Under the pieces are notes generated by a model. The model ran no database searches. It was not told the DNA's origin and worked only from the letters and a program-made list of their open reading frames with translations. Below, piece by piece: positions 1-8,420 of a stretch of 50,400 bases of DNA. The stretch is from Paludibacter sp. GTDB lineage: Bacteria > Bacteroidota > Bacteroidia > Bacteroidales > Paludibacteraceae. The stretch's first letter is position 1. Each line of letters begins with the position of its first letter. The DNA lies in contig JACDZH010000003.1 in NCBI GenBank assembly GCA_013426815.1, positions 1-50,400 on the forward strand, read 5' to 3'. The translations under genes and the position numbers were made by a program.

Positions 1-164
1 CACGCTGAATAACAGCGATATATAATATTAATCGAAATAAAGTCTAATATATAAATAATATTCATAAACTTTATCATTTTTAATTTTGCACATTTACTGT
101 ATATTCATAATATCTTTCTGATAATCAAGCAAAAAAAAAATATATAAATTTCTTGTTTATTTAG

Positions 165-195
165 TTGATAATGAAGAAAAATTATACTAATTTTG
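165..195 (+). promoter_or_regulatory. Bacteroidota-type promoter of the mce-mmdA operon
   Basis: TTG at 165-167 and TAATTTTG at 188-195 are separated by 20 bases, matching the -33/-7 arrangement of Bacteroidota sigma factor promoters. Transcription would begin near 200 and leave a leader of about 120 nt that is very AT-rich. Nothing else is visible in 1-322. Pattern match only. Confidence 0.5.
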
Positions 196-322
196 TACGA
201 AATTTGAAAAATAAATAAAAATTTCTCTAATTATTTTTTTTTCAATTTGAACTTTTTTTGTTTACAAAATATATGATTGCATATCAGATATTTGAACTAA
301 TTTAAAAATTAAATTTTTTTTT

Positions 323-733
323 ATGAAACCAACTCATATTGAGCATTTGGGAATTGCAGTAAAAAGTCTCGAACTTGCTATTCCGTATTATGAAAACTTA
401 TTGGGATTAACTTGTTATGCTGTTGAAGAAGTTCCTGATCAAAAAGTTAAAACTGCTTTTTTTAAAGTGGGACAAACAAAAATTGAATTATTGGAATCGA
501 CTGATCCTGATGGTCCGGTTGGAAAATTTCTGGAAAAGAAAGGTGAAGGCGTACATCATATAGCATTTGCAGTAGAAAATTTACAGGCTAAATTGGATTT
601 GGCAGCCGAACGTGGTGTATTTTTAATCGACAAATTTCCTCGCAAGGGTGCCGAAGGGTTAAACATAGCTTTTTTACATCCAAAATCTACTTTTGGTGTG
701 CTTACAGAATTGTGCGAAGATCCTAACACATAA
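323..733 (+). CDS. mce: methylmalonyl-CoA epimerase
   Basis: Interconverts (R)- and (S)-methylmalonyl-CoA, linking B12-dependent methylmalonyl-CoA mutase to decarboxylation toward propionyl-CoA in the cytoplasm. The 136 residues are the normal length for this vicinal-oxygen-chelate (glyoxalase-like) fold: an N-terminal half starting HIEHLGIAV and a second half with GVHHIAFAVENL, giving the metal-binding His residues, and a C-terminal LTEL carrying the last acidic ligand. It is first in a four-gene cluster with the carboxyltransferase and biotin carrier, the usual Bacteroidota arrangement. The ATG at 323 is the only sensible start and follows a T-rich leader. Confidence 0.95.
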   Translation: MKPTHIEHLGIAVKSLELAIPYYENLLGLTCYAVEEVPDQKVKTAFFKVGQTKIELLESTDPDGPVGKFLEKKGEGVHHIAFAVENLQAKLDLAAERGVFLIDKFPRKGAEGLNIAFLHPKSTFGVLTELCEDPNT

Positions 734-780
734 GAAAACGAGTAGACTTAAATTGAAAATCGTAGACAAAGAATAAAATA

Positions 781-2340
781 ATGGAGAATCAACAAAAGGT
801 TAAAAACCTTATCGATTTACGCGTTCAAGCCAAATTAGGTGGTGGCGCAAAAAGAATTGCATCACAACATGCAAAAGGAAAATTTACTGCCCGCGAACGC
901 ATTGAAATGCTATTAGATGAAGGTAGTTTCGAAGAGTTGGACATGTTTGTAACACATCGATGTAATAATTTCGGATTGGAAAACGAAAAATATCTTGGTG
1001 ATGGCGTTATAACCGGACATGGTACCATCGATGGTCGTACAGTGTTTGTTTATGCACAAGACTTTACAGTTTTTGGTGGTTCTTTGTCGGAAACAATGGC
1101 ATTAAAAATATGCAAAGTAATGGATATGGCCATGAAAATGGGATGTCCAATAGTAGGAATTAACGATTCGGGTGGAGCTCGTATTCAGGAAGGTGTGACT
1201 TCTTTGGCTGGATATGCCGAAATTTTTGAACGTAATATTTTAGCTTCAGGTGTAATACCTCAAATATCAGCCATATATGGTCCATGTGCCGGTGGTGCTG
1301 TATATTCTCCTGCTCTCACCGACTTTGTGTTAATGACAAAAGAAAACAGCTATATGTTTGTTACAGGTCCTAAGGTTGTAAAATCAGTTACCGGTGAAGA
1401 TATTTCTACTGAAGATCTTGGTGGTGCTGATATGCATTCGCGCAAGTCGGGTGTTTCTCATTTCAAAGCTGAGAGTGAAGAGGAAGGACTTATGATCATT
1501 CGAAAATTGCTTTCTTATTTGCCACAAAATAATTTGGAAGAACCACCATTGTTTGAGAATACCGATCCAATTATACGATTGGACGATAAATTGAATGCAA
1601 TAATTCCAGATAATCCGAATCAACCTTACGATATGAAGGATGTGATACATGCCATAGTAGATAGTGATGAGTTTTTAGAAATTCATCGTCATTATGCACG
1701 AAATATCATTGTTGGTTTTGCGCGTTTCGATGGTGCTCCAACAGGTATAGTTGCCAATCAACCTAATTTTTTGGCTGGTGTTTTGGATTGTGATGCTTCA
1801 CGCAAAGCTGCACGATTTGTTCGCTTTTGTGATGCTTTTAACATACCAGTGTTAACTTTGGTGGACGTTCCAGGGTTCTTACCAGGTTCGGGTCAGGAAT
1901 ATGCAGGAATAATTTCGCATGGTGCCAAATTAATGTTTGCTTATGGTGAAGCCACAGTTCCAAAAGTAACAGTTACACTTCGAAAATCTTATGGTGGAGC
2001 ACACGATGTAATGAGTTGTAAACAGCTGCGCGGAGATTTTAATTACGCATGGCCAACTGCCGAAATTGCTGTAATGGGTGCCGCAGGAGCTATAGAAGTA
2101 TTGGAAGGACGTGCAATTGCTGTTATTTCGGATCACGAAGAAAAAGCAGCATTTATTAGTGAAAAAGTGAACGATTACAAGGAGAAATTTGCCAATCCGT
2201 ATCAAGCTGCCGCTTATGGTTATATTGATGACATTATTGAACCACGCAATACTCGTTTCAGGGTAATTCGTGCATTTCAGGCTTTGCAAACAAAAAAAGT
2301 TGTAAATCCTCCAAAGAAACATTGTAATATACCACTATAA
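781..2340 (+). CDS. mmdA: methylmalonyl-CoA decarboxylase / acyl-CoA carboxylase carboxyltransferase, alpha subunit
   Basis: Carboxyltransferase that moves CO2 between methylmalonyl-CoA (or propionyl-CoA) and biotin on the carrier protein encoded two genes downstream. The 519 residues have the full family length with two crotonase-like halves. The first contains [12 protein letters not shown] and [12 protein letters not shown] and the second [12 protein letters not shown] and [12 protein letters not shown]; these glycine-rich stretches form the two oxyanion holes that hold acyl-CoA and carboxybiotin. It lies 47 nt after mce. In relatives the complex works either as a Na+-pumping decarboxylase, with a membrane beta subunit, or as a carboxylase; the window contains neither a beta subunit nor a biotin carboxylase, so the direction of the reaction is not settled here. 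Confidence 0.93.
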   Translation: MENQQKVKNLIDLRVQAKLGGGAKRIASQHAKGKFTARERIEMLLDEGSFEELDMFVTHRCNNFGLENEKYLGDGVITGHGTIDGRTVFVYAQDFTVFGGSLSETMALKICKVMDMAMKMGCPIVGINDSGGARIQEGVTSLAGYAEIFERNILASGVIPQISAIYGPCAGGAVYSPALTDFVLMTKENSYMFVTGPKVVKSVTGEDISTEDLGGADMHSRKSGVSHFKAESEEEGLMIIRKLLSYLPQNNLEEPPLFENTDPIIRLDDKLNAIIPDNPNQPYDMKDVIHAIVDSDEFLEIHRHYARNIIVGFARFDGAPTGIVANQPNFLAGVLDCDASRKAARFVRFCDAFNIPVLTLVDVPGFLPGSGQEYAGIISHGAKLMFAYGEATVPKVTVTLRKSYGGAHDVMSCKQLRGDFNYAWPTAEIAVMGAAGAIEVLEGRAIAVISDHEEKAAFISEKVNDYKEKFANPYQAAAYGYIDDIIEPRNTRFRVIRAFQALQTKKVVNPPKKHCNIPL

Positions 2341-2363
2341 TTATAAAAAAAAAACCTAGAACC

Positions 2364-2627
2364 ATGATAATTCAAAAGTTTTTAAAAAAAATAAATTTAT
2401 TTGTTTTAAAAAAAATAAGGGGCAAAAAATCTAAACCAGGTAAGATATTAGATATTGATAGTGGTGATATTTCAAATGCAGATATTGTGGCCATTTCTAT
2501 GGCTTTACATCTGTTTTATGATGAAGTTCACGATGATGAAAGTAATGTAATTACAATTAAACGTATAGAAAGGCGTTATTCGCCTTGGAGTTCCAAAATT
2601 TACGGTATTAATAATTATAGCAGATAA
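2364..2627 (+). CDS. OadG-family (gamma subunit-like) small protein lacking the membrane helix
   Basis: This 87-residue protein sits between the carboxyltransferase and the biotin carrier, the slot of the gamma subunit of sodium-pump decarboxylases. The C-terminal part (about 38-83: ADIVAISMALHLFYDEVHD, then RRYSPWSSKIYG) resembles the conserved tail of Bacteroidota OadG-like proteins. The gamma subunit normally begins with one transmembrane helix. Here the first 35 residues are short and strongly basic (KKINLFVLKKIRGKKSKPGK) with no hydrophobic span, and the reading frame cannot be extended upstream without running into mmdA. It may be a soluble linker or a protein that has lost its anchor. 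The family call rests on remembered resemblance and position. Confidence 0.6.
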   Translation: MIIQKFLKKINLFVLKKIRGKKSKPGKILDIDSGDISNADIVAISMALHLFYDEVHDDESNVITIKRIERRYSPWSSKIYGINNYSR

Positions 2628-2633
2628 AATACA

Positions 2634-3080
2634 ATGAAGAAATTTAAATTTTCGATTGAGGGAAATTCATATAGCGTGAATATCAAATCGGTAGATGGAA
2701 ATAAAGCCGAAATTGAAGTAAATGGTAAATCCTATAATGTAGGACTTGAGCAGGAAGTTAACACACTGAAAACACCAATTTTGGTTCGTAAGGAAGTTCA
2801 GACAAATCCGGTAGAAAATAAAATTACAGTAAAAGCGGCTCCTGTTTCAGCTTCTGCAAAACCAAGTGCCAATGCAATTAAATCACCACTACCAGGAAGT
2901 ATTATCCGTATTATTACAACTGTAGGAGCAACTGTAAAAGAAGGAGATGTTTTGTTAATTATGGAATCAATGAAGATGGAAAACAACATTTTAGCCGAAA
3001 AAAATGGTGTAATTAAAAGCATTGCAGTTACAGCAGGTCAGGCAGTTTTGCAAGATGATATTTTGATGGATATGGAATAG
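2634..3080 (+). CDS. mmdC: biotin carboxyl carrier protein of the acyl-CoA (de)carboxylase
   Basis: Carries the carboxyl group on biotin between active sites. The C-terminal biotinyl domain (about 82-148) includes ESMKMEN with the lysine to be biotinylated at residue 114, preceded by the usual PLPGSI turn. The N-terminal 40 residues form a small beta-rich region, joined by an Ala/Pro/Ser/Lys-rich linker (about 60-82) typical of swinging arms. The start lies 6 nt after the OadG-like gene, so the two are surely cotranscribed. A membrane beta subunit (oadB/mmdB) commonly follows in Bacteroidota, but here a terminator follows immediately. Confidence 0.93.
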   Translation: MKKFKFSIEGNSYSVNIKSVDGNKAEIEVNGKSYNVGLEQEVNTLKTPILVRKEVQTNPVENKITVKAAPVSASAKPSANAIKSPLPGSIIRIITTVGATVKEGDVLLIMESMKMENNILAEKNGVIKSIAVTAGQAVLQDDILMDME

Positions 3081-3121
3081 CAGATATTTAAAAAAAAAGA
3101 ATTATTAAATATTTTAAATTG

Positions 3122-3160
3122 CACCTCAAAAGTTGGGTTTACTTTTGAGGTGTTTTTTAT
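3122..3160 (+). terminator. intrinsic terminator of the mce-mmdA-mmdC operon
   Basis: A perfect 12-bp stem (CACCTCAAAAGT / ACTTTTGAGGTG, 3122-3133 and 3141-3152) with a 7-nt loop is followed by a T-run. It lies 40 nt after the biotin carrier stop and closes the operon. The rest of the gap to 3442 is AT-rich and holds only a possible promoter. Confidence 0.9.
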
Positions 3161-3245
3161 TAATTCGATAAATGTATTTATTTGATTTTATTTTCCAAAA
3201 TGATAATATATTTACAACTATCCATTAAACCTTCAAACTTAGTAT

Positions 3246-3274
3246 TTGTCTTAATAAATAAAATTATATATTTG
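3246..3274 (+). promoter_or_regulatory. possible promoter of the outer membrane protein gene
   Basis: TTG at 3246-3248 and TATATTTG at 3267-3274, spaced by 18 bases, fit the Bacteroidota -33/-7 pattern. The leader would be about 160 nt. In DNA this AT-rich a chance match is possible. Confidence 0.35.
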
Positions 3275-3442
3275 TGTATTTTTTGTAACAAAAGATTTTT
3301 AAACATACTTTTTTTTAACAAACACCATTGTTTTATTACTTGGTAAAAAAAGTTAAGATTGGTTTTTGTTTGCAATTTAATATATTGTATATCTGATATT
3401 TATCTGAAATAAGGTCATATATTTAATCATTTAATAATAAAT

Positions 3443-6271
3443 ATGAAACATCTATTTCTTTCTATTTTAATTTTTTTACTTTGTTTTTCAGCAATAGCTC
3501 AACGAAGCATACAATCAACTGTTATCGATTCGAAGAACGGACAACCAATTGAAATCGGAAATGTTCGTTTATTGTTAGCATCTGACTCTTCTTTTGTACA
3601 AGGTTGCCAAACTGATGTAAGAGGAGATTTTATGTTGACTAAGGTTAAACCAGGAAATTATACATTAATTATCAGTTTCCTGGGTTACATAGATTATCGC
3701 AAAAACATAAAAATGGAGAATAAAGATTTGATTTTGAAGAATATACAATTAATAGAAGATGTTCATTTATTAGGTGAAGTGGAAGTTAGAGGAACTGCAG
3801 CTCAAATGGTTGTAAAAGGTGATACAACAGAATTTAATGCTAATGCATTTAAAACTACTCAAAATGCAGTTGTAGAAGATTTACTGAAACGCCTTCCTGG
3901 GGTTGTTGTTAGTACTGAAGGGAAAATTACAGTAAATGGTGAAGATGTTAAAAAAATAAGGGTAAATGGCAAAAAGTTTTTTAATGATGATATTGAAATG
4001 GCAACTAAAAATATACCTGCCGAAATGATTGACAAAATACAGGTATTGGATCAAAAATCCGATATGGCAATACTTACAGGATTTGAAGACAATGATACAG
4101 AACGAATTATCAACTTGACTTTCAAACCAAACAGAAAAAAAGGTACATTCGGGAATGTTACTGGTGGTGGTGGTGTAGACACAAATAATGAATTTAGGTA
4201 TGATAGTAACTTGTTTCTGAATTTAATTGATGGTGAGGCGCAAACCACCGTTACAAGTGGTGCAAATAATACAAATACAAGTAGAAGTAGCAGGGGACGC
4301 GGAGGTTATAGTAATAATAGCGGTATTACAAGTATACAGAATTTAGGTATAAATAATAATACAATTGTAAATCAAAAGTTTACTATTGGAGGCGATGGGT
4401 CGTTTACACATGCTAATAATGAAACCAAAACCGAAAGCAATAGAGAAAGTTATTTAATTGGTTCAAAATATACTAGTATTTCATCAACAACTTCTAATAC
4501 TGAAAATTATTCTGCCAATATGCGTTTAGAAGCAGAATTAAAAATAGATAGTTTAAACACAATTGTTTTTCAACCAAACATTAATTATTCACGAAGTTTT
4601 TCAAACAGTTACAGAGATTATACTTATCTTACTGATTTAATGGAAACAAGTAATGGATTTACGAATAACGTTGGAAATGGAAATAGTATTGATGGTAGTT
4701 TGAATGTAATTTTCAGCCATAAATTTCTCTCTAAAAATGGTCGTACCTTAACTACAAGTCTTCAAACTGGAATAAGTCAAGGCAATAACGAAAGTTCAAA
4801 TTATTCATTCAAACATATCGAAATATTATCGAAAGACACCATAGTCGATCAATTTACCACCAATAAATCAAACAGATATAATGTAAGTATAAGAATGTCA
4901 TATGTTGAGCCACTTTGGAATTATAAGAATTTTCTTGAAACTTCTCTATCACTTAAAAACACAAAAAACGTGTCTGAAAAATCTCAATTCAATAATGACG
5001 GACTGGGAAATTACAACATGAAAGATAGCGTTTATAGCAATAATTTTGAAAATCTTTTTTACAGTGAGACTCTGGAATTTAATTATAGATACGTAAATAA
5101 AAGTTTGAATGTTATTATTGGATTAAAAGGAGAACCATCACAAACCTATAGCTATACTGAATATGGCAATGGAGCAATTCGTGATGTAAAAAATGAAGTA
5201 TTCAATTTTTCCCCTACCGGTAGATTTCAATATAATTTTGAAAGGAAAAAATTTGCCCGTATCGACTATCGAGGACAAACAGATCAACCAAGTGTAAACC
5301 AAATGCAACCTGTAAAAAATAATTCAAATTTAATGAATGAAACTATAGGTAATGCATCTCTTAATCCATCTTTTACACATTCTTTACGAATGATGTACAC
5401 CTCATTCAATGATAAAACTTTTTCATCTATTAATACAACATTCAGTGCAAGAGTTACTAAGGATGCACTTTTAACGAATAGTATATATGAAATAACAGGA
5501 AAACAATATAGTCAGACAGTAAATGCACGATTGGGTGAAACGCCTTTCAGTTTAAATGGAAATGTAATGTTTAATACTCCTATTATTCAAAAACGTTTAC
5601 ATTTTAACACAGGAACTTCAGGTGGTTTTGAAAAGCAATATGGTTATTCTTCAAAGGGTTTAACAAACTTAAATTCTGATAGTATAATGCCACTTGGAGA
5701 TTTAAGTAATACCAGTAGATGGAGTTTTGGTGAACAAATTTCGATAACATTTACACACGATTTAATTGAAATTGGTGCCCGTGGAGGAATCAGATATACC
5801 AATACATGGAATAATTTAAATCGCAGAACAGCTGAGACAAAAGACTGGACTGGCGGAGGTAATATTATTGTGCATTTACCTTATAATATTAACATGGGAA
5901 CTGATTTGAATTATACCACTCTGCAAGGATATTCTACAAGCGCACAGAATCAAATCATTTGGAATGCTACAATTGACAAAACAGTATTCAAGAGCAAAGG
6001 CGTTATTTCACTCAAAGTTTACGATTTACTTCGTCAGCAATTAAATATACGTCAATCAATAGGTGATAACTATATTCAGTATAATAGATACAATACGCTT
6101 ACTTCATACCTTTTAATAAGCTTTACTTATAAAATAAATAAATTCACAGGTTCAAAAAATCCTTCCGAAATGAATCTTAATCCCGAAAGGTTTGGCCCAC
6201 CAGGTAATCATCCACTTCGAGGTGGTGATAGAGGTGGTGATAGAGGTGGTGATAGAATTGGTAATTGGTAA
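3443..6271 (+). CDS. outer membrane beta-barrel protein, TonB-dependent receptor-like
   Basis: Large outer membrane protein of 942 residues. It opens with a signal peptide (about 1-19, ending in FSAIAQ). A carboxypeptidase-regulatory-like beta-sandwich follows (about 20-95, with DSKNGQPIEIGNVRLL and FLGYIDYRK), then a plug-like segment (about 115-210, with LLKRLPGVVVSTEGKITVNG), then a long barrel rich in Asn, Ser and aromatic residues. This matches the outer membrane beta-barrel family common in Bacteroidota, which resembles SusC/TonB receptors but lacks a partner SusD; none is encoded nearby. The substrate is unknown. The C-terminus ends in a GGDR repeat. The gene is monocistronic, with terminators on both sides. 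Confidence 0.82.
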   Translation: MKHLFLSILIFLLCFSAIAQRSIQSTVIDSKNGQPIEIGNVRLLLASDSSFVQGCQTDVRGDFMLTKVKPGNYTLIISFLGYIDYRKNIKMENKDLILKNIQLIEDVHLLGEVEVRGTAAQMVVKGDTTEFNANAFKTTQNAVVEDLLKRLPGVVVSTEGKITVNGEDVKKIRVNGKKFFNDDIEMATKNIPAEMIDKIQVLDQKSDMAILTGFEDNDTERIINLTFKPNRKKGTFGNVTGGGGVDTNNEFRYDSNLFLNLIDGEAQTTVTSGANNTNTSRSSRGRGGYSNNSGITSIQNLGINNNTIVNQKFTIGGDGSFTHANNETKTESNRESYLIGSKYTSISSTTSNTENYSANMRLEAELKIDSLNTIVFQPNINYSRSFSNSYRDYTYLTDLMETSNGFTNNVGNGNSIDGSLNVIFSHKFLSKNGRTLTTSLQTGISQGNNESSNYSFKHIEILSKDTIVDQFTTNKSNRYNVSIRMSYVEPLWNYKNFLETSLSLKNTKNVSEKSQFNNDGLGNYNMKDSVYSNNFENLFYSETLEFNYRYVNKSLNVIIGLKGEPSQTYSYTEYGNGAIRDVKNEVFNFSPTGRFQYNFERKKFARIDYRGQTDQPSVNQMQPVKNNSNLMNETIGNASLNPSFTHSLRMMYTSFNDKTFSSINTTFSARVTKDALLTNSIYEITGKQYSQTVNARLGETPFSLNGNVMFNTPIIQKRLHFNTGTSGGFEKQYGYSSKGLTNLNSDSIMPLGDLSNTSRWSFGEQISITFTHDLIEIGARGGIRYTNTWNNLNRRTAETKDWTGGGNIIVHLPYNINMGTDLNYTTLQGYSTSAQNQIIWNATIDKTVFKSKGVISLKVYDLLRQQLNIRQSIGDNYIQYNRYNTLTSYLLISFTYKINKFTGSKNPSEMNLNPERFGPPGNHPLRGGDRGGDRGGDRIGNW
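6221..6256 (+). repeat. three tandem copies of a 12-bp unit at the 3' end of the OMP gene
   Basis: GGTGGTGATAGA is repeated three times without error at 6221-6232, 6233-6244 and 6245-6256, encoding Gly-Gly-Asp-Arg repeats just before the C-terminus. In-frame 12-bp units can gain or lose copies by slippage without breaking the frame. Confidence 0.95.
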
Positions 6272-6283
6272 ATATTAATTTAG

Positions 6284-6330
6284 AAAAAAAAAGGAAGCTA
6301 ACTCAAGTGGAATCAACTTCCTTTTTTTTC
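6284..6330. terminator. bidirectional intrinsic terminator between convergent genes
   Basis: A 13-bp stem (A8GGAAG at 6285-6297 with CTTCCT8 at 6317-6329) lies between the stop codons of the outer membrane protein (plus) and the anchored protein (minus). It has A/T tracts on both sides and can serve both. Confidence 0.85.
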
Positions 6331-6339
6331 ATTCTATTG

Positions 6340-6885
6340 TTATTTTTTTAAATATTGTATGACTAATACTCCTAGTTTAGTATTTAATCCCATAACTGGT
6401 GTTATAACATGCAAAATTGAATCATTGTTAAAATGAATTGTATTATTTGTAAGCAAAGCAATCTTATCTTCGAACATTGATCCCTCATCTTTTTTATCGG
6501 TTGAAAGTAAAACCTTTGATGAGATGGCATCTACAAATTGTATTTTAATTACACCTGATTCTTTAATAAAACCGGCAAAAAATTGATTTACCTGTTCTTT
6601 ATTGTCGCGTGTTATTTCACTTCTGATAGCCCATGCAAAGGTTTTTGAAGTTAATTCCATTTGTTGGGCAGTAATACTATCAATTTTGTTTTCGCATTGT
6701 TTTTTTATTTCCAAAGTTTGCTTTTCAAATTTATTTTTCATAATTGTAGTTTTGATAAATGCCCAAAGAAATACAGCAATAAGTGCTAGAAGTAGGAAAA
6801 AAATCATCTTGTGATTCATGATGTATGTTCCAAATTTTCCTGATTTTACGGATTTTTCCGATTGAATTTCGTTTTTTGTTGCCAT
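6340..6885 (-). CDS. single-pass membrane-anchored protein of unknown function
   Basis: Not recognised. The 181 residues comprise a short basic N-terminus (1-27), one transmembrane helix (about 28-48, MIFFLLLALIAVFLWAFI), a charged helical stretch (about 50-80) and a globular C-terminal domain (about 80-181) that would face the periplasm. The domain layout (helix, then a mixed sheet with FVDAISSKVLLSTDKKDEG and LGVLVIQYLKK) recalls a small PAS/Cache-like sensor domain without any attached kinase, but this is inference. It stands alone between a terminator and the helicase gene, transcribed in the helicase direction with a gap of only 36 nt, so it may be read through from helicase transcripts. 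Confidence 0.6.
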   Translation of the reverse strand: MATKNEIQSEKSVKSGKFGTYIMNHKMIFFLLLALIAVFLWAFIKTTIMKNKFEKQTLEIKKQCENKIDSITAQQMELTSKTFAWAIRSEITRDNKEQVNQFFAGFIKESGVIKIQFVDAISSKVLLSTDKKDEGSMFEDKIALLTNNTIHFNNDSILHVITPVMGLNTKLGVLVIQYLKK

Positions 6886-6921
6886 AATATTTTTTTATTA
6901 AAAAAGTAATTAGTTAATTTT

Positions 6922-8256
6922 TTATTTCGTTTTCTTCTGACCTCTTGTCTTGGGTTTTTTATATTTTATTTTCATCGATTCTGCTCGTCTGACTTTCATG
7001 TTTACTTTTTTATTTTTATCTTGTTTCTCATGAAATGCAGCACCGCCTTCCTCCTTTTTTGGTATTGAAATAAGTGTGTTTTTCATTTTCACCTGAGGAA
7101 GTTCATCATCAATTAGTATTTTTGATATTTCAACTTCTTCAGGCATTTTTACAATCGGAATTTTTTTATTCATCAATGCTTCAATACTGGAACGATATTC
7201 TGTATCTGTTTTGGTAATAAAAGTAATTGATACTCCATTTTTATCGGCTCTACCGGTACGACCAATACGATGCATATAGTTTTCAGCTACTTCGGGAACA
7301 TCGAAATTTACAACATGCGATACATCCGATATATCCAAGCCACGTGCTACTATATCTGTGGCAATCAACATTCTATACACACCTTCTTTGAAATTTTTTA
7401 ATGCATCGAAACGGTTATTCTGAGATTTATTGGAGTGAATCAAGCCAATTTTATCAATAAATTTTGGTGCAACTTCGTCATACAAAGCATCGGCTAATTT
7501 TTTAGTAGAAGTAAAAACCAACACTTTTGAAAACTCGGGGTTGTTGTTCATCAAAAACTCCAGCAAATTCACTTTAGTGTAAAAATTTGGAACTTTAAAC
7601 CCAATTTGTTTTATTTTTTCGAGTGGTGTTCCGGTTGGAGCAGCTTCAATCTCAATTGGTTCTACAAAAAAGTCATGAACCAAATCTTTCAATTCTTCTG
7701 AAATTGTTGCCGAAAACATAAGATTCTGACGTTTAACCGGCAACAAATCGATCACACGTATCAATTGTGGACGGAATCCAAGGTTTAGCATTTCATCCAC
7801 TTCATCTATGACAAATCTTTTAATGGATTTCAATTTTAATGAACCATTGAGTGCAAAATCCAACATTCGCCCGGGTGTAGCCACTAAAACGTCAACACCT
7901 GCCATAATTAATGGCGTTTGTTGAATCATATTAACACCACCGTAAACACCTACCACACGAACATGCATGAATTTTGTCAATTTTTCGACTTGTTCAACTA
8001 CCTGAACCACAAGTTCGCGGGTTGGGACAACAACTAATATTTGCGGATGTTTTTCTTTGGTAAATTTCCATTGATGAAGACATGGAAGCAGGTAAGCTAT
8101 AGTTTTTCCGGTACCTGTTTGCGCAACACCTACCACATCTCTTCCGGACATGATTACCGGATAAGCTTTTTCTTGAATAGTAGTAGTTTGCGTTATATTT
8201 AGATCGGTTAACGCGTTTACTAATGGAGTGTTGAGGTTTAAATCCGTAAAATTCAT
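6922..8256 (-). CDS. DEAD-box ATP-dependent RNA helicase
   Basis: ATP-dependent RNA helicase for ribosome assembly or RNA turnover in the cytoplasm. All core motifs are present: the Q-motif region at the start, AQTGTGKT (motif I), PTREL (Ia), a DEVD in place of the canonical DEAD (motif II, in VIDEVDEMLN), SAT (III), ARGLD (V) and HRIGRTGR (VI). A lysine-rich tail of about 70 residues follows (ending KYKKPKTRGQKKTK), likely RNA binding. The reading frame extends upstream to a TTG at 8283, but that lies at the -7 element, so the ATG at 8256 (MNFTDLNLN) is the likely start, giving 444 residues. The exact paralogue cannot be named. Confidence 0.92.
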   Translation of the reverse strand: MNFTDLNLNTPLVNALTDLNITQTTTIQEKAYPVIMSGRDVVGVAQTGTGKTIAYLLPCLHQWKFTKEKHPQILVVVPTRELVVQVVEQVEKLTKFMHVRVVGVYGGVNMIQQTPLIMAGVDVLVATPGRMLDFALNGSLKLKSIKRFVIDEVDEMLNLGFRPQLIRVIDLLPVKRQNLMFSATISEELKDLVHDFFVEPIEIEAAPTGTPLEKIKQIGFKVPNFYTKVNLLEFLMNNNPEFSKVLVFTSTKKLADALYDEVAPKFIDKIGLIHSNKSQNNRFDALKNFKEGVYRMLIATDIVARGLDISDVSHVVNFDVPEVAENYMHRIGRTGRADKNGVSITFITKTDTEYRSSIEALMNKKIPIVKMPEEVEISKILIDDELPQVKMKNTLISIPKKEEGGAAFHEKQDKNKKVNMKVRRAESMKIKYKKPKTRGQKKTK

Positions 8257-8280
8257 TGCTGTTATGTTTGTTAAAAGATA

Positions 8281-8288
8281 CAAAGATA
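8281..8288 (-). promoter_or_regulatory. -7 element upstream of the DEAD-box helicase
   Basis: The minus strand reads TATCTTTG here, a good Bacteroidota -7 box; no correctly spaced TTG was found. It would start transcription near 8275, which supports translation from the ATG at 8256. Confidence 0.4.
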
Positions 8289-8353
8289 GTCATTAATCGT
8301 CAATAAATTTTCTGAACCAGAGATAATGAAAACAGATAAATTAAATACGATGG

Positions 8354-8390
8354 AAAAAAGTCACTTTGGAGTTTTCCAAAGTGACTTTTT
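8354..8390 (-). terminator. intrinsic terminator of fructose-bisphosphate aldolase
   Basis: A 16-bp perfect stem (8355-8370 with 8375-8390, core AAGTCACTTTGGA) and a 4-nt loop, with a T-run on the minus strand. It lies 31 nt past the aldolase stop codon. Confidence 0.9.
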
Positions 8391-8420
8391 AACGAAAAAT
8401 ATCCTATCAAATATTTTAGA

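Noticed and set aside
3178-3375. Possible small protein on the minus strand
   Set aside because: Lysine/isoleucine-rich translation of AT-rich DNA with no family resemblance, lying in the promoter region of the outer membrane protein gene.
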